Positions 1 to 8,491 of a DNA stretch of 64,000 nt are shown piece after piece. The notes under the pieces are model-generated. The model worked only from the letters and a program-made list of their open reading frames with translations. It made no database searches and had not been told where the DNA came from. The position numbers were made by a program, and so were the translations under genes. How positions within the stretch are numbered: the stretch's first letter is position 1; each line of letters opens with the position of its first letter. The stretch is from Duganella sp. BJB480 (GTDB taxonomy: Bacteria; Pseudomonadota; Gammaproteobacteria; Burkholderiales; Burkholderiaceae_D): the NCBI GenBank assembly GCA_003416985.1, contig QVIN01000007.1:62001-126000 (forward strand). The letters are read 5' to 3'.

Positions 1-549
1 GGCATCTCGTTCCAGACCAACATCCTGGCGCTCAACGCGGCCGTGGAGGCGGCGCGCGCCGGCGAGCAGGGACGCGGCTTCGCCGTGGTGGCCAGCGAGG
101 TACGCACGCTGGCGCACCGCTCGGCCGCCGCCGCCAAGGAGATCAAGGCGCTGATCGCCACCTCGGTGGCCACCATCGACAGCGGCAGCGCCTCGGTGCA
201 GCAGGCCGGCGAGCGCATGGAGGCCATCGTCGCCTCGGTGCAGCAGGTCAACGAGGTGATCGCCCGCATCAGCGACGCCAGCGCCGCGCAGGCCCAGGGC
301 ATCGCCGAGGTCAACCAGGCGGTCGGTCAGATGGACGATGTGACGCAGCAGAACGCCGCGCTGGTCGAGCAGGCCGCGGCCGCCGCCGCCAGCCTGCAGG
401 AGCAGGCGGTGCAGCTGTCGCAGGCGGTGTCGGTGTTCAAGGTGGAGGCGCCGTCAGCGCATGGGCTTGCTCAAAAAGCGCGAGCCGGCCAGGCCGAAGC
501 GCCACGGCAGCTCCACCGCTTTGCTGATGCCGATGCGCGGGCCGGCTAG
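1..549 (+). CDS. Methyl-accepting chemotaxis protein, C-terminal part (5' truncated)
   Basis: This is the end of a chemoreceptor: the window opens inside the highly conserved hairpin tip of the cytoplasmic signalling domain, the part that binds CheA and CheW. The NILALNAAVEAARAGEQGRGFAV region followed by EVRTLA and a long Ala/Gln/Glu heptad coiled coil is diagnostic of the family. The sensor, membrane and HAMP parts lie before the window. After the usual end of the coiled coil (near FKVEA) about 35 further residues follow that do not look like a chemoreceptor tail; they are read through the 3' end of the convergent glycosylase gene, overlapping it by 96 bases. The tail may reflect loss of the ancestral stop. 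Frame begins at base 1. Confidence 0.93.
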   Translation, partial: GISFQTNILALNAAVEAARAGEQGRGFAVVASEVRTLAHRSAAAAKEIKALIATSVATIDSGSASVQQAGERMEAIVASVQQVNEVIARISDASAAQAQGIAEVNQAVGQMDDVTQQNAALVEQAAAAAASLQEQAVQLSQAVSVFKVEAPSAHGLAQKARAGQAEAPRQLHRFADADARAG

Positions 550-1023
550 CACGGCAATGCCGGCCGCGTCCGGCGCCAGCAGCGTGAACGGCGGCGCGTC
601 CAGCGCCAGGTTGTTGTGCTCGCGCGTGACGCCCAGCGCCTGGCACAGCCGCCCCGGCCCGGCGCACAGCAGGCGCGGCTCGTCCAGCCCGCGCCGTTCG
701 CGCATCCGCTCCAGGCCGGCCAGCGGCTCCAGCGCCCGGATCAGCACGCCGGCGCCGTGGCCCTCCTCGCGGCAGACGAAGTTCAAACACCAGTGCAGGC
801 CGTGCGAGCGGTACACATAGCTGCGCCCCGGCGGGCCGAACATGGAGAAGTTGCGCGGCGTCGGCCCGTTGAAGCTGTGCGCGGCCGGCTCGGTGCGGTC
901 GTAGGCCTCGGTCTCGACGATGCGCCCGCCCACCCCGTCCACCAATAAAGTGACGCCGATCAGGCGCCGCGCCACCTCGGCCGAGGGCGCGCTGAAATCG
1001 ATGCCAGCCAGATGCTTGTCCAT
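454..1023 (-). CDS. mpg: DNA-3-methyladenine glycosylase (AAG/Mpg family)
   Basis: Base-excision repair enzyme that removes alkylated purines (3-methyladenine, 7-methylguanine, hypoxanthine). The 189-residue product has the family's hallmark blocks: an N-terminal ARRLIGVTLL, the catalytic ETEAYDRTEPAAHSFNGPTPR region with its glutamate, FGPPGRSYVYRSHGLHWCLNFV, and GPGRLCQALG. Length fits bacterial Mpg. I start at the ATG giving MDKHLAGIDF; the frame stays open 64 codons upstream but that stretch is not conserved-looking. No Shine-Dalgarno precedes the ATG. Instead a TACAAT hexamer ends six bases before it, so the mRNA may be leaderless. The 3' end overlaps the chemoreceptor gene convergently. 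Confidence 0.93.
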   Translation of the reverse strand: MDKHLAGIDFSAPSAEVARRLIGVTLLVDGVGGRIVETEAYDRTEPAAHSFNGPTPRNFSMFGPPGRSYVYRSHGLHWCLNFVCREEGHGAGVLIRALEPLAGLERMRERRGLDEPRLLCAGPGRLCQALGVTREHNNLALDAPPFTLLAPDAAGIAVLAGPRIGISKAVELPWRFGLAGSRFLSKPMR

Positions 1024-1029
1024 CCGCGT

Positions 1030-1035
1030 ATTGTA
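1030..1035 (-). promoter_or_regulatory. -10 hexamer for mpg, probable leaderless start
   Basis: On the minus strand this reads TACAAT and ends six bases before the ATG of the glycosylase gene, placing the expected transcription start at or next to the start codon. No good -35 hexamer is visible at 17 bases. Confidence 0.4.
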
Positions 1036-1267
1036 AAGGGCAATCTGGACCGCGCGCCCACGAAAGGCGTGACAAATGATTATCGAAACGGCGCGCGCCA
1101 CGGCTTTTAGCGACAAAATATGGCGGCCCCGGCAGAAAATCGGGAGAAATTCGTGCGCGCCGCCCGCGCTTGCGGCGATAATCTTGTGAGGCACGCCCGG
1201 CATGCGCCGGCGCACTGGTTTATAGTATCACCTTGGCAACGCCAGCCCTTACCCCCTGAAGAAGACA

Positions 1268-2134
1268 ATGACGACAGCAGCAGCCCCAGCCATGCCAGTA
1301 GAAAACGCGGTGGAAGAAGCGCTGATGCGCTCCATCCGTATTCCGCCCCGGCCCAGCCTGCTCGTCGACCTGCAGCGCGAGCTGGCCCAGCTCGACCCGT
1401 CGCCGCGCCGCATCGCCCGCATCATCGGCAACGACGTCGGCATGTCCGGCGCCCTGCTCAAGCTGGCCAACTCGCCGTTCTTCGGCGCCGCGCGCAAGGC
1501 CAAGTCGGTCGAGCAGGGCATCAACTTCCTCGGCATCAACCAGTGCGCGGCCCTGCTGACCGGGCTGCTGGCGCGCCAGGCCATCGAGGGCAAGGAGGCC
1601 GACCTGAACGCCTTCTGGGAAGTGTCGGCGCGCCGGGCCCAGGCGGTGGTGTTCTTCTCGCGCAAGCTGCGCATCGCCCCGCCGGACATCGCCCACACCT
1701 TCGGCCTGTTCTGCGACATCGGCGTGCCGCTGCTGATGAACCGCTTCGCCGACTACGCCGCCACCTACGCCGACGCCTGCGACGACGCGGTGCAGGCCTT
1801 CACCGTCATCGAGGACAGCCGCTACAGCACCAACCACGCCGCCATCGGCTGCCTGCTGGCGCGCAACTGGGGGCTGTCGCCGGACGTCTCCTGGGCCATT
1901 TTGCTGCACCACGACTACCGCGTGCTGGACGACCCGGCCACCGACGACGCCGTGCGCTCGCTGGTGGCGCTGGCGCTGCTGGCGGAAAAAGGCATCGCCC
2001 GCTTCCACAGCCGCCAGCTGTCCTACGAGTGGGAAAAAGGCGGCGACCAGGCTTGCCGCCACCTGGGCCTGTCCGAAGACGAAACCGCCGACCTGCTGGA
2101 CGAACTGCACGAAGCCTTCCACACCGAACGATAA
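1268..2134 (+). CDS. HDOD domain protein
   Basis: 288 residues, most of them one HDOD domain, a non-catalytic relative of the HD phosphohydrolases used in bacterial signalling. The helical pattern is typical: IPPRPSLLVDLQRELAQ, the IARIIGNDVGMSGALLKLANSPFFG block, and SVEQGINFLGINQ. The canonical HD metal pair is not present as a motif, which is usual for HDOD. No receiver, GGDEF or EAL partner domain is attached. A GAAGAAGA stretch before the ATG can act as ribosome binding site. The next gene starts seven bases after the stop, so the two are probably cotranscribed. The signal it handles cannot be read from sequence. Confidence 0.9.
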   Translation: MTTAAAPAMPVENAVEEALMRSIRIPPRPSLLVDLQRELAQLDPSPRRIARIIGNDVGMSGALLKLANSPFFGAARKAKSVEQGINFLGINQCAALLTGLLARQAIEGKEADLNAFWEVSARRAQAVVFFSRKLRIAPPDIAHTFGLFCDIGVPLLMNRFADYAATYADACDDAVQAFTVIEDSRYSTNHAAIGCLLARNWGLSPDVSWAILLHHDYRVLDDPATDDAVRSLVALALLAEKGIARFHSRQLSYEWEKGGDQACRHLGLSEDETADLLDELHEAFHTER

Positions 2135-2141
2135 GAAAAAC

Positions 2142-3362
2142 ATGCCGAAAAATAAGCGCCCCGTACCGCGCAAATCCGCCAATTCCCCGGAACTGAAAGA
2201 CGAACAACAAACCACCGAACTGTGCGCGCTGGCGCTGGACCTGGCCGACGGCGAGTTCAACCACGACATCGTGGCCGACAGCACCCGCGCCGAACTGGCG
2301 CAGAAGGGGCTGGACTTCCAGCGCCTGCTGCGCAAGCTGCTCAACCAGGGCAAGGACGAGGTGCTGTACGGCGCCGTCGAGCTGGCCCGCGACGAGTCGC
2401 GCGACGGCTACCGCTACCTGCGCAACGCCATCGAGGAAGGCGCGGCCAGCGTGATCCTGCGCCGCGAGGGCGCGCCCGAGATGGAGATCGACGCCTTCGC
2501 CATCCCGGTGTTCGTGCACAGCCGGGGCGGCCTGGACCCGGCCCACGACTTCCAGGACGGCGCCGCCTACGACGCCCTGCTCGACAGCTTCACCGACGCC
2601 GGCCTGGAAAGCCCGAAAGCCAAGGTGGTGCTGGTCAGCCACGCCTACGACCTGGAAGAGTTCGAGCGCGTCACCTACGGCCAGCTGCACGCCATGGTGC
2701 GCGAGGCGGCGCAGTCGCTGACCGAGAAAAAGATCGCCGCCGCGCCGGCGCTCGAGCGCAGCATGGCGGCCGGCTGGTCGGCCACCGGCTTCGGCCCGGA
2801 CGACGCCGCCGTCGAGCTGCGCTTCCTGCTCGGCTTCGCCATGAAGCGCGCCGACGATCCTTTCTACAAGGTGCCGGCCGGCGAAAAGGCGGCCGACGCC
2901 TACTTCGCCCAGCGCGCCGCGCGCTACCAGAAATGGACCGGACAGCACGCGCCGCTGGTGGCGCGCTGCCTGGGCCGCGGCCGCGGCGCCGACCCGGCGT
3001 TGCGCCTGAACTTCCTGTACCAGGACCTGTTCTTCGGCGCCCGCGAGCAGGGCCAGGCCGAATACGCGACGCTGCAATTGCTGTCGGCGCTGAACCAGGC
3101 CATCGGCGCGCGCGCGCCGGACCGGCTGAGCGCGGTCATCGCCCCGTTCGACGTCGACGACGAGATGGTGCTGCGCGTGCAGCTGAGCGAGGACGGCGCC
3201 GTGCTGGCCCACGGCGACAAGCCGCTCGACCTGGGCGCCGACCTGGAACTGGAGGTCGACGACCTGCGCGACGCGCTGGCCAGCATCGGCGTCGCCGAGG
3301 TGCTGGTGGCGCTGCGCTTCGACGCCGACGGCCAGCCGGTGGAGCCGCGTCCGCTGGCCTGA
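2142..3362 (+). CDS. Conserved hypothetical protein, DUF2863-like
   Basis: 406-residue soluble protein with no signal peptide or membrane segment. The N-terminus is basic and polar (MPKNKRPVPRKSAN), followed by an alpha/beta-looking body containing a run of charged segments and a final acidic region rich in VDD and LDLGADLELEVDD. It resembles the uncharacterised DUF2863-type proteins of Burkholderiales, but I assign that only tentatively. It follows the HDOD gene by seven bases with a purine-rich AAGAAAAA leader, so a functional link to HDOD signalling is plausible. No catalytic motif is recognisable. Confidence 0.75.
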   Translation: MPKNKRPVPRKSANSPELKDEQQTTELCALALDLADGEFNHDIVADSTRAELAQKGLDFQRLLRKLLNQGKDEVLYGAVELARDESRDGYRYLRNAIEEGAASVILRREGAPEMEIDAFAIPVFVHSRGGLDPAHDFQDGAAYDALLDSFTDAGLESPKAKVVLVSHAYDLEEFERVTYGQLHAMVREAAQSLTEKKIAAAPALERSMAAGWSATGFGPDDAAVELRFLLGFAMKRADDPFYKVPAGEKAADAYFAQRAARYQKWTGQHAPLVARCLGRGRGADPALRLNFLYQDLFFGAREQGQAEYATLQLLSALNQAIGARAPDRLSAVIAPFDVDDEMVLRVQLSEDGAVLAHGDKPLDLGADLELEVDDLRDALASIGVAEVLVALRFDADGQPVEPRPLA

Positions 3363-3484
3363 GGCCAACGCAAATTCCCGTTTGACATCGCCCCGGGAGC
3401 CGAGGATACTTTCCCCAAGCGGAACACAGAGTCCGCTGCCTCGTGCGGCGCCGGCTTGTGCTCCGCGGCAAAGGGAGACTCGTC

Positions 3485-4669
3485 ATGCAACCATGGACCT
3501 TGGCCTTGTGCGCCGCGCTGCTGTGCGGCTGCGCCGGCCCGTCGCCGGCCCCGCGCGCGGCCGCGCCGATGGTATTCCACGATCAATTGTTCCAACCGCC
3601 GGCGGCGCCGGTCGACACCAGCCACATCTTCGAGGTCAGCCCCGCCATGCGCGACTACCTGGGCCGCGAGATCGGCCACGGCCTGTCGCACAAGGATCCC
3701 CGGCGCGAACTGTTCGACGCCCTGTACCGCAAGGACAAGCTGCAGCTCGAGTACGACTCGGCGATGACGCGCAACGCCGCCCAGACCTTCGCCGCGCGCG
3801 CCGGCAACTGCCTGTCGCTGGCCATCATGACGGCCGCGCTGGCGCGCGAGCTCAACCTGGTGGTGCAGTTCCAGCAGGTCGATGTCGACGAAAGCTGGAG
3901 CCGCGCCGGCGACCTGTATTTCGCCAGCAACCACGTCAACCTGGCGCTGGGCCGCCAGCGCCTGAGCTACGGCGAGGGCTACAGCGTCGACCTGTCGAAC
4001 TCGCTGACGGTGGACTTCATCCCCATCCCGCCCAAGGCGCGCGAAACCGCCCGGCCGCTGGAGGAGCGCACCATCGTCGCCATGTACCTGAACAACCGCG
4101 CCGCCGAACTGCTGTCGCAGGTCAAGCTGGACGAGGCCTACTGGTCGGCCCGCAAGGCGGTCGAGCAGGATCCGGGCTTCCTGAACGCCTACAACACGCT
4201 GGCCGTGGTCTACCAGCACCACGGCAACCTGGCCGAGGCCGAGCAGGTGCTGCGCTACGCGCTGTCGCAGGCGCCCGCCAACACCATCGTCCTGTCCAAC
4301 CTGGCGCAGGCGCTGGAGGCCCAGCGCCTGCCCGGCAAGCTGGCCGAGGCGGCCACGCTGCGCGCCCGCCTGGCGCAGCTGGAGCCCGAGCCGCCCTTCC
4401 ACTACTTCAACCTGGGCCAGGAGGCCATGCGCGTCGGCGACTACCGCCGCGCGCGCGACCTGTTCGCGCGCGAGGTCGACCGGGTGCCGGACTACCACGA
4501 GTTCCAATTCTGGCTGGCGGTGGCCAATTACCAGCTGGGCAACCTGGGCGAGGCGGACGCCCACATGGTCCAGGCGCTGGCCAACAGCACCACGCGCGGC
4601 GACCACGACCTGTATTCGGCCAAGCTGGACCGCATCCGCGCGTACGAGGCGCACGCGGCGGGCAAATAA
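3485..4669 (+). CDS. Lipoprotein with transglutaminase-like domain and TPR repeats
   Basis: 394 residues starting at the ATG preceded by AAAGGGAG. A signal peptide with lipobox-like LLCGC puts the lipidated cysteine at residue 16, so the protein is expected on the periplasmic face of a membrane. Residues about 80-190 look like a bacterial transglutaminase-like domain: AGNCLSLAIM supplies the nucleophilic cysteine and SNHVNLAL the histidine. From about residue 200 on there are tetratricopeptide-type helical repeats (NNRAAELLSQVKLDEAYWSARKAVEQDPG, AYNTLAVVYQHHGNLAEAEQVL, and later units ending with ANYQLGNLGEADAHMVQAL). Such fusions are known in proteobacteria, but their substrates are not. Whether the enzyme is active cannot be told from sequence. 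Confidence 0.85.
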   Translation: MQPWTLALCAALLCGCAGPSPAPRAAAPMVFHDQLFQPPAAPVDTSHIFEVSPAMRDYLGREIGHGLSHKDPRRELFDALYRKDKLQLEYDSAMTRNAAQTFAARAGNCLSLAIMTAALARELNLVVQFQQVDVDESWSRAGDLYFASNHVNLALGRQRLSYGEGYSVDLSNSLTVDFIPIPPKARETARPLEERTIVAMYLNNRAAELLSQVKLDEAYWSARKAVEQDPGFLNAYNTLAVVYQHHGNLAEAEQVLRYALSQAPANTIVLSNLAQALEAQRLPGKLAEAATLRARLAQLEPEPPFHYFNLGQEAMRVGDYRRARDLFAREVDRVPDYHEFQFWLAVANYQLGNLGEADAHMVQALANSTTRGDHDLYSAKLDRIRAYEAHAAGK

Positions 4670-4723
4670 GCGCGCAGCGGTGGTATTCTGGCCGGGGCGC
4701 GCCCCTCAAACGCGCCTCGGAGC

Positions 4724-4752
4724 TTGACACATAGTTGCAACTACGCAACAAT
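4724..4752 (+). promoter_or_regulatory. Promoter with internal inverted repeat, upstream of the large lipoprotein gene
   Basis: TTGACA (4724-4729), a 17-base spacer and AACAAT (4747-4752, four of six matches to TATAAT). Within the spacer and -10 lies an inverted repeat, GTTGC at 4734-4738 and GCAAC at 4745-4749 with six bases between, which could be a repressor site. The lipoprotein ATG follows 45 bases later. Confidence 0.55.
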
Positions 4753-4797
4753 TGTAAAATGTGTAAATCAAGCTGTGCTCACCCCAAGGATACCGCC

Positions 4798-7386
4798 ATG
4801 CTGAGACCCAGGTCCGTCTATCTCCTCCCGCTGCTGCTCGCCGCCCTGTTGACCGGATGCGGCGGCGGAGGCGGCGGCAGCGCCGCCGCGCCCGACCCCG
4901 GCAGCCCGGCCGTGTCGCCCGCCCTCAGCTTCACCCCCGCCACCGTGCGCGGCACCGTCAACGCCGGCACCTCGCTCACCCTCAACGTCATCGCCAGCGT
5001 GGCCCGTCCGGCCGACTTCGCCAACGCCGGCACCGTGGTCGCCAGCATCGTCGACGGCAACGGCGTGCTGCTGCCGACCGCCCAGCTGATCCGCGACAGC
5101 GACACCCAGTACCACGCCGTGCTGCAGACCGCGCCGTCGCTGGCGGCCGGCACCTACACCGGCAACCTCAGCGTGCGCCTGTGCCGCGACAGCGGCTGCG
5201 CCAGCCAGTTCCCCGGCTCGCCCATGCTGCTGCCCTACAGCCTGCAGGTGGTGCCGGCCGGCCAGCTGACCTTCAGCGCCACGCCGGCTGTCGCCCTCAA
5301 CGCCACCGCCCACCTGGGCGGCGCGGCGCCGGCCCCGGTCAGCATCGCCATCAGCGGCGAGGGCCGCAGCTGGAGCGCCAGCAGCGGCGCGGCCTGGCTC
5401 AAGCCCACGCCCGCCAGCGGCAGCGGCAGCGGCACGCTCAGCGCCGCCTTCGACCCCACCGGCCTGGCCGTGGGCGAGTACAGCACCACGCTGACCGTGC
5501 TGGCCAGCGACGGCCAGAGCGCCACGCTGACGGCCACGCTGTCGGTGCAGCCGAGCGGCCTGGTCACCGCCAACGGCGTCGTCTTCAACGCCGTCAACGG
5601 CGCGCCGATCGCCACCCAGGTGGTCCCGCTCGACACCGACGACAAGAGCAGCGCCAGCTGGAGCGCGGTGGCCAACGCCGGCTGGCTGCGCATCTCGCCG
5701 ACCAGCGGCAAGACGCCGGCCACCGCCGTGCTGACGGTCGATCCCAGCGTCGGCGCGCTGGCCAGCGCCAGCTACAACAGCAGCGTCACGCTCAGCGCCA
5801 CCGGCCTGCCGGCGCGCGAGCTGCCGGTCACGCTGAACCTGACGCCGGCCACGCTGAGCGCCTCGGTCAACAGCATCACCCTGGGCGGCACCTACGGCCG
5901 CGACTTCAGCGCCAGCCCGAGCGTGACGCTGAGCCTGAACACCTCCACCAACGCCTGGCCGTGGACGCTGGGCGCGCTGCCGGCCTGGGCCAGCGCCACC
6001 GTCGCCAGCGGCAGCGTCAACCAGGCCGGCAGCAAGACCGCCTTCAAGGCGCTGCCGATCGGCGCGCCGGTCGGCGCCAGCTCCGTGCTGGTCAACGCCA
6101 CCGCCCGCGTCAACGGCGACCAGCTGGTCGCGCCGGTGCTGCTCAACATCAACCGCGACAAGCACAAGCTGCTGCCGTCCGAGACCGGGGTGGCCTTCAG
6201 CGGCTCGCCGGGCTGGACCCGCCTGACCCGCACCCTGACCGTGCAGGACAACTACGGCAGCTTCGGCGGCATGAGCGCCGCCTCCAGCCAGCCCTGGCTG
6301 GTGGCCGGCGTCAGCGGCAACAAGCTGACCCTGACGGCCGATCCGACGCCGCTGGGCACGGACACGCTGAACATCGCCACCGTCACGCTGACCCCGCTCG
6401 ACACCGACGCCAGCGCGCCCGAACCGATCCGCGTGGCCATGTGGAAGGGCACGCACACGCCGGTGGCCAACGTCAGCACGGTGCTCACCTACAGCAACGT
6501 GATCACCGACCCGATCCGGCCCTACGCCTACGTGCACAACGGCGGCGCCTACGTCGACATCTACAACCTCTACAGCGGCCAGAAGACCGGCTCGATCACC
6601 GGCCTGGGCGCCAGCCTGGGCGACATGACCACCAGCGCCAACGGCGACTACCTGTTCCTGCTGAACCTGAGCAGCCGCTCGCTGGCCACGATCGACCTCA
6701 ACACCCTGGCGGTGGTGAGCCAGCTGCCGGTCGACGCCGACGCCGCCACCCGCCTCAAGGTGATCCGGCCGAACGGCGTGGAAATGCTGGTGCTCAGCAC
6801 CGGCGCGGCCTACCTGACCTCGAACGGCGGCCGCCTGACCCTGCCGCTCAGCGGCGGCGGCCCGCTGGCCGCCAGCGGCGACGGCAAGAGCCTGCTGCAG
6901 CAGCAGGAAAACAGCGCCACCGTGCAGATCACCACGCTCAGCGTCGACTACAGCGCGCTCAACGGCGGCACCCTGTACCCGGCCCGGATCGCGGCCGCCA
7001 GCCACGCCAACACCGGCACGCTGGGCCAGGACATCGCCGTCAGCCCGGACGGCACGCGCATCTACACCGCCAGCAGCACGCCCAAGCTGTGCAGCATTCT
7101 CAATCCGGTCGACCTAGGGGTGCTGGGCTACCTGGCGGCCGGCGACGGCACGCCCAACAACGTCAAGCTGGGCAGCGACGGCCGCATCTATTGCGGCGCC
7201 GCGGTCAAGACCGCCACCAGCGATGTGTGGATGTACGACACCAGCGGCAAGCTGCTCAACCAGTTCAAGCTGGCCGGCACCGGCAGGCAGTTGCTGCCGC
7301 GCCAGCTGGCGGTGTCGGGCGACGGCACGATTTTGATCGGCATCACCGACGACGGCGTGGCCACCATCGTGCCGGTGGGGCCGTGA
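4798..7386 (+). CDS. Large secreted lipoprotein with Ig/BACON-like repeats and a C-terminal beta-propeller-like region
   Basis: 862 residues. The signal peptide ends in LLTGC, a clear lipobox, followed by a glycine-rich linker (six to seven glycines). Residues about 40-450 are repeated beta-sandwich-like units with the recurring pattern of WS(A/V)xxxxxWLxxxPxSGxxxxT, reminiscent of BACON and related Ig-like domains. The last 280 residues contain propeller-like blocks (DMTTSANGDYLFLLNLSSRS, DIAVSPDGTRIYTAS, LAVSGDGTILIGI), suggesting a YVTN/WD40-type fold. I start at the ATG giving MLRPRSVYLL; an earlier in-frame start lies within the promoter region. Function is probably surface binding or adhesion, which is inference. 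It ends four bases before a convergent gene. Confidence 0.85.
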   Translation: MLRPRSVYLLPLLLAALLTGCGGGGGGSAAAPDPGSPAVSPALSFTPATVRGTVNAGTSLTLNVIASVARPADFANAGTVVASIVDGNGVLLPTAQLIRDSDTQYHAVLQTAPSLAAGTYTGNLSVRLCRDSGCASQFPGSPMLLPYSLQVVPAGQLTFSATPAVALNATAHLGGAAPAPVSIAISGEGRSWSASSGAAWLKPTPASGSGSGTLSAAFDPTGLAVGEYSTTLTVLASDGQSATLTATLSVQPSGLVTANGVVFNAVNGAPIATQVVPLDTDDKSSASWSAVANAGWLRISPTSGKTPATAVLTVDPSVGALASASYNSSVTLSATGLPARELPVTLNLTPATLSASVNSITLGGTYGRDFSASPSVTLSLNTSTNAWPWTLGALPAWASATVASGSVNQAGSKTAFKALPIGAPVGASSVLVNATARVNGDQLVAPVLLNINRDKHKLLPSETGVAFSGSPGWTRLTRTLTVQDNYGSFGGMSAASSQPWLVAGVSGNKLTLTADPTPLGTDTLNIATVTLTPLDTDASAPEPIRVAMWKGTHTPVANVSTVLTYSNVITDPIRPYAYVHNGGAYVDIYNLYSGQKTGSITGLGASLGDMTTSANGDYLFLLNLSSRSLATIDLNTLAVVSQLPVDADAATRLKVIRPNGVEMLVLSTGAAYLTSNGGRLTLPLSGGGPLAASGDGKSLLQQQENSATVQITTLSVDYSALNGGTLYPARIAAASHANTGTLGQDIAVSPDGTRIYTASSTPKLCSILNPVDLGVLGYLAAGDGTPNNVKLGSDGRIYCGAAVKTATSDVWMYDTSGKLLNQFKLAGTGRQLLPRQLAVSGDGTILIGITDDGVATIVPVGP

Positions 7387-7390
7387 CGGC

Positions 7391-7768
7391 TCAGTAGCCG
7401 GTGCTGCGGCCGGCGATCACCGGCAGGTCGTCGTCGGTGGTCATGGCCCAGATCAGGCGGGCGATGGTTTCCGAGGCAATCACCGTGTGGTGGTTGCCCA
7501 TCGCCATCAATTTTTCGCGGATCTCGCGCCGCACGGCCGGGATGCCGGTCAGGTCGAACAGGATATCGACGCCGTCGCCCAGCGCGACGATCTGGTCCAG
7601 CGTGCGGACCGCCAGGCCGGCGTCCAGCGCCAGCTGGCGGCCCGGCGTGTCGCCGCTTTCGGCCACCGCCACCAACTCCACGCCGCGCTCGCGGCGGCCC
7701 AGCATGTTGCGCAAGAAGGCCGAACCGATACGGCCCAGTCCTATGATGGCGATTTTTTGATTGTCCAT
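7391..7768 (-). CDS. Small NAD(P)-binding Rossmann protein
   Basis: 125 residues beginning MDNQKIAIIGLGRIGSAF, a textbook GxGxxG dinucleotide-binding start, followed by an acidic strand end (ELVAVAES) and the region LDAGLAVRTLDQIVALGDGVDILFDLTG that resembles the N-terminal halves of homoserine dehydrogenase, aspartate dehydrogenase or Gfo/Idh-type enzymes. No substrate-binding or catalytic half follows; the gene stops after the Rossmann domain. A GGGGAAA leader precedes the ATG. It is either a stand-alone nucleotide-binding domain or a remnant. Its stop lies four bases from that of the convergent lipoprotein gene. Confidence 0.8.
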   Translation of the reverse strand: MDNQKIAIIGLGRIGSAFLRNMLGRRERGVELVAVAESGDTPGRQLALDAGLAVRTLDQIVALGDGVDILFDLTGIPAVRREIREKLMAMGNHHTVIASETIARLIWAMTTDDDLPVIAGRSTGY

Positions 7769-7923
7769 GTTTTCCCCAGCTAAGTTGAACTGCGATCGAT
7801 ACCCCGGTACACCTGTGTTAAAAGAAAGTATATTAAAGGCAAGCATAACCACCCTCCCCCGGCAAGGCAAGCCGCATGGCACGGCCGCCCCGGCGAAGGG
7901 TTGTTTTTACACAAGGAAACATC

Positions 7924-8472
7924 ATGCGGGCATTGATCATCATTGACATGCAACAAGGAATGGCCGGCCCCGCCGCCGGCGTGCGCAACAACCCCGACGC
8001 CGAGCGCCACCTCGCCGCCCTGCTGGACGCCTGGCGCGCGGCCGGCGCCCCGGTGGTCCACGTGCGCCACATGTCGCGCACGCCGGGCTCGCCGTTCTGG
8101 CCGGGCCAGCCCGGCGCCGAGTTCCAGCCCCGGCTGGCGCCGCTGGCGCGCGAACACGTGGTGGAGAAGAACGTCCCGGACTGCTTCGTCAACAGCGGGC
8201 TGGAGCGCTGGCTGCGGGTGCGCGGCATCGACGCGGTGGTGCTGGCGGGCGTGAGCACCAACAACTCGGTGGAGGCCAGCGCCCGCAGCGCCGGCAACCT
8301 CGGCTTCGCCACCCAGGTGGTGGCCGACGCCTGCTACGCCTACGCCAAGACCGACTACGCGGGCGTGCCGCGCAGCGCCGACGATGTACACTACATGGCA
8401 TTATCCAACCTCGATGGCGAATATGCCGCCATCGTCGACACCGCCTCCGTGCTGGCCACGCTCGAGGATTGA
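7924..8472 (+). CDS. Isochorismatase-family hydrolase with Ser in place of the usual Cys
   Basis: 182 residues with the alpha/beta fold of cysteine hydrolases related to isochorismatase and nicotinamidase. The aspartate (ALIIIDMQQG, D8) and lysine (VVEKNVPDCF, K82) of the triad are present. The third position, normally a cysteine following the cis-peptide in GVxTNxCVxxTAR, here reads GVSTNNSVEASAR, with serine 115. The upstream in-frame extension lacks conservation; the chosen ATG follows ACAAGGAAAC. Substrate is unknown, and the serine variant may belong to its own subfamily. The next gene starts 19 bases downstream, so the two are likely cotranscribed. Confidence 0.88.
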   Translation: MRALIIIDMQQGMAGPAAGVRNNPDAERHLAALLDAWRAAGAPVVHVRHMSRTPGSPFWPGQPGAEFQPRLAPLAREHVVEKNVPDCFVNSGLERWLRVRGIDAVVLAGVSTNNSVEASARSAGNLGFATQVVADACYAYAKTDYAGVPRSADDVHYMALSNLDGEYAAIVDTASVLATLED

Positions 8473-8491
8473 CGTTTAAGGATCCATCGTC

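Noticed and set aside
1072..1090. Possible Fur box (AAATGATTATCG) upstream of mpg
   Set aside because: Only one good hexamer match and no repeat; too weak to call.
1120..2196. Long overlapping frames with Arg/Ala/Pro-rich translations opposite or offset to real genes, here and through much of the window
   Set aside because: High GC opens all frames; these lack domains and ribosome sites and are shadows.
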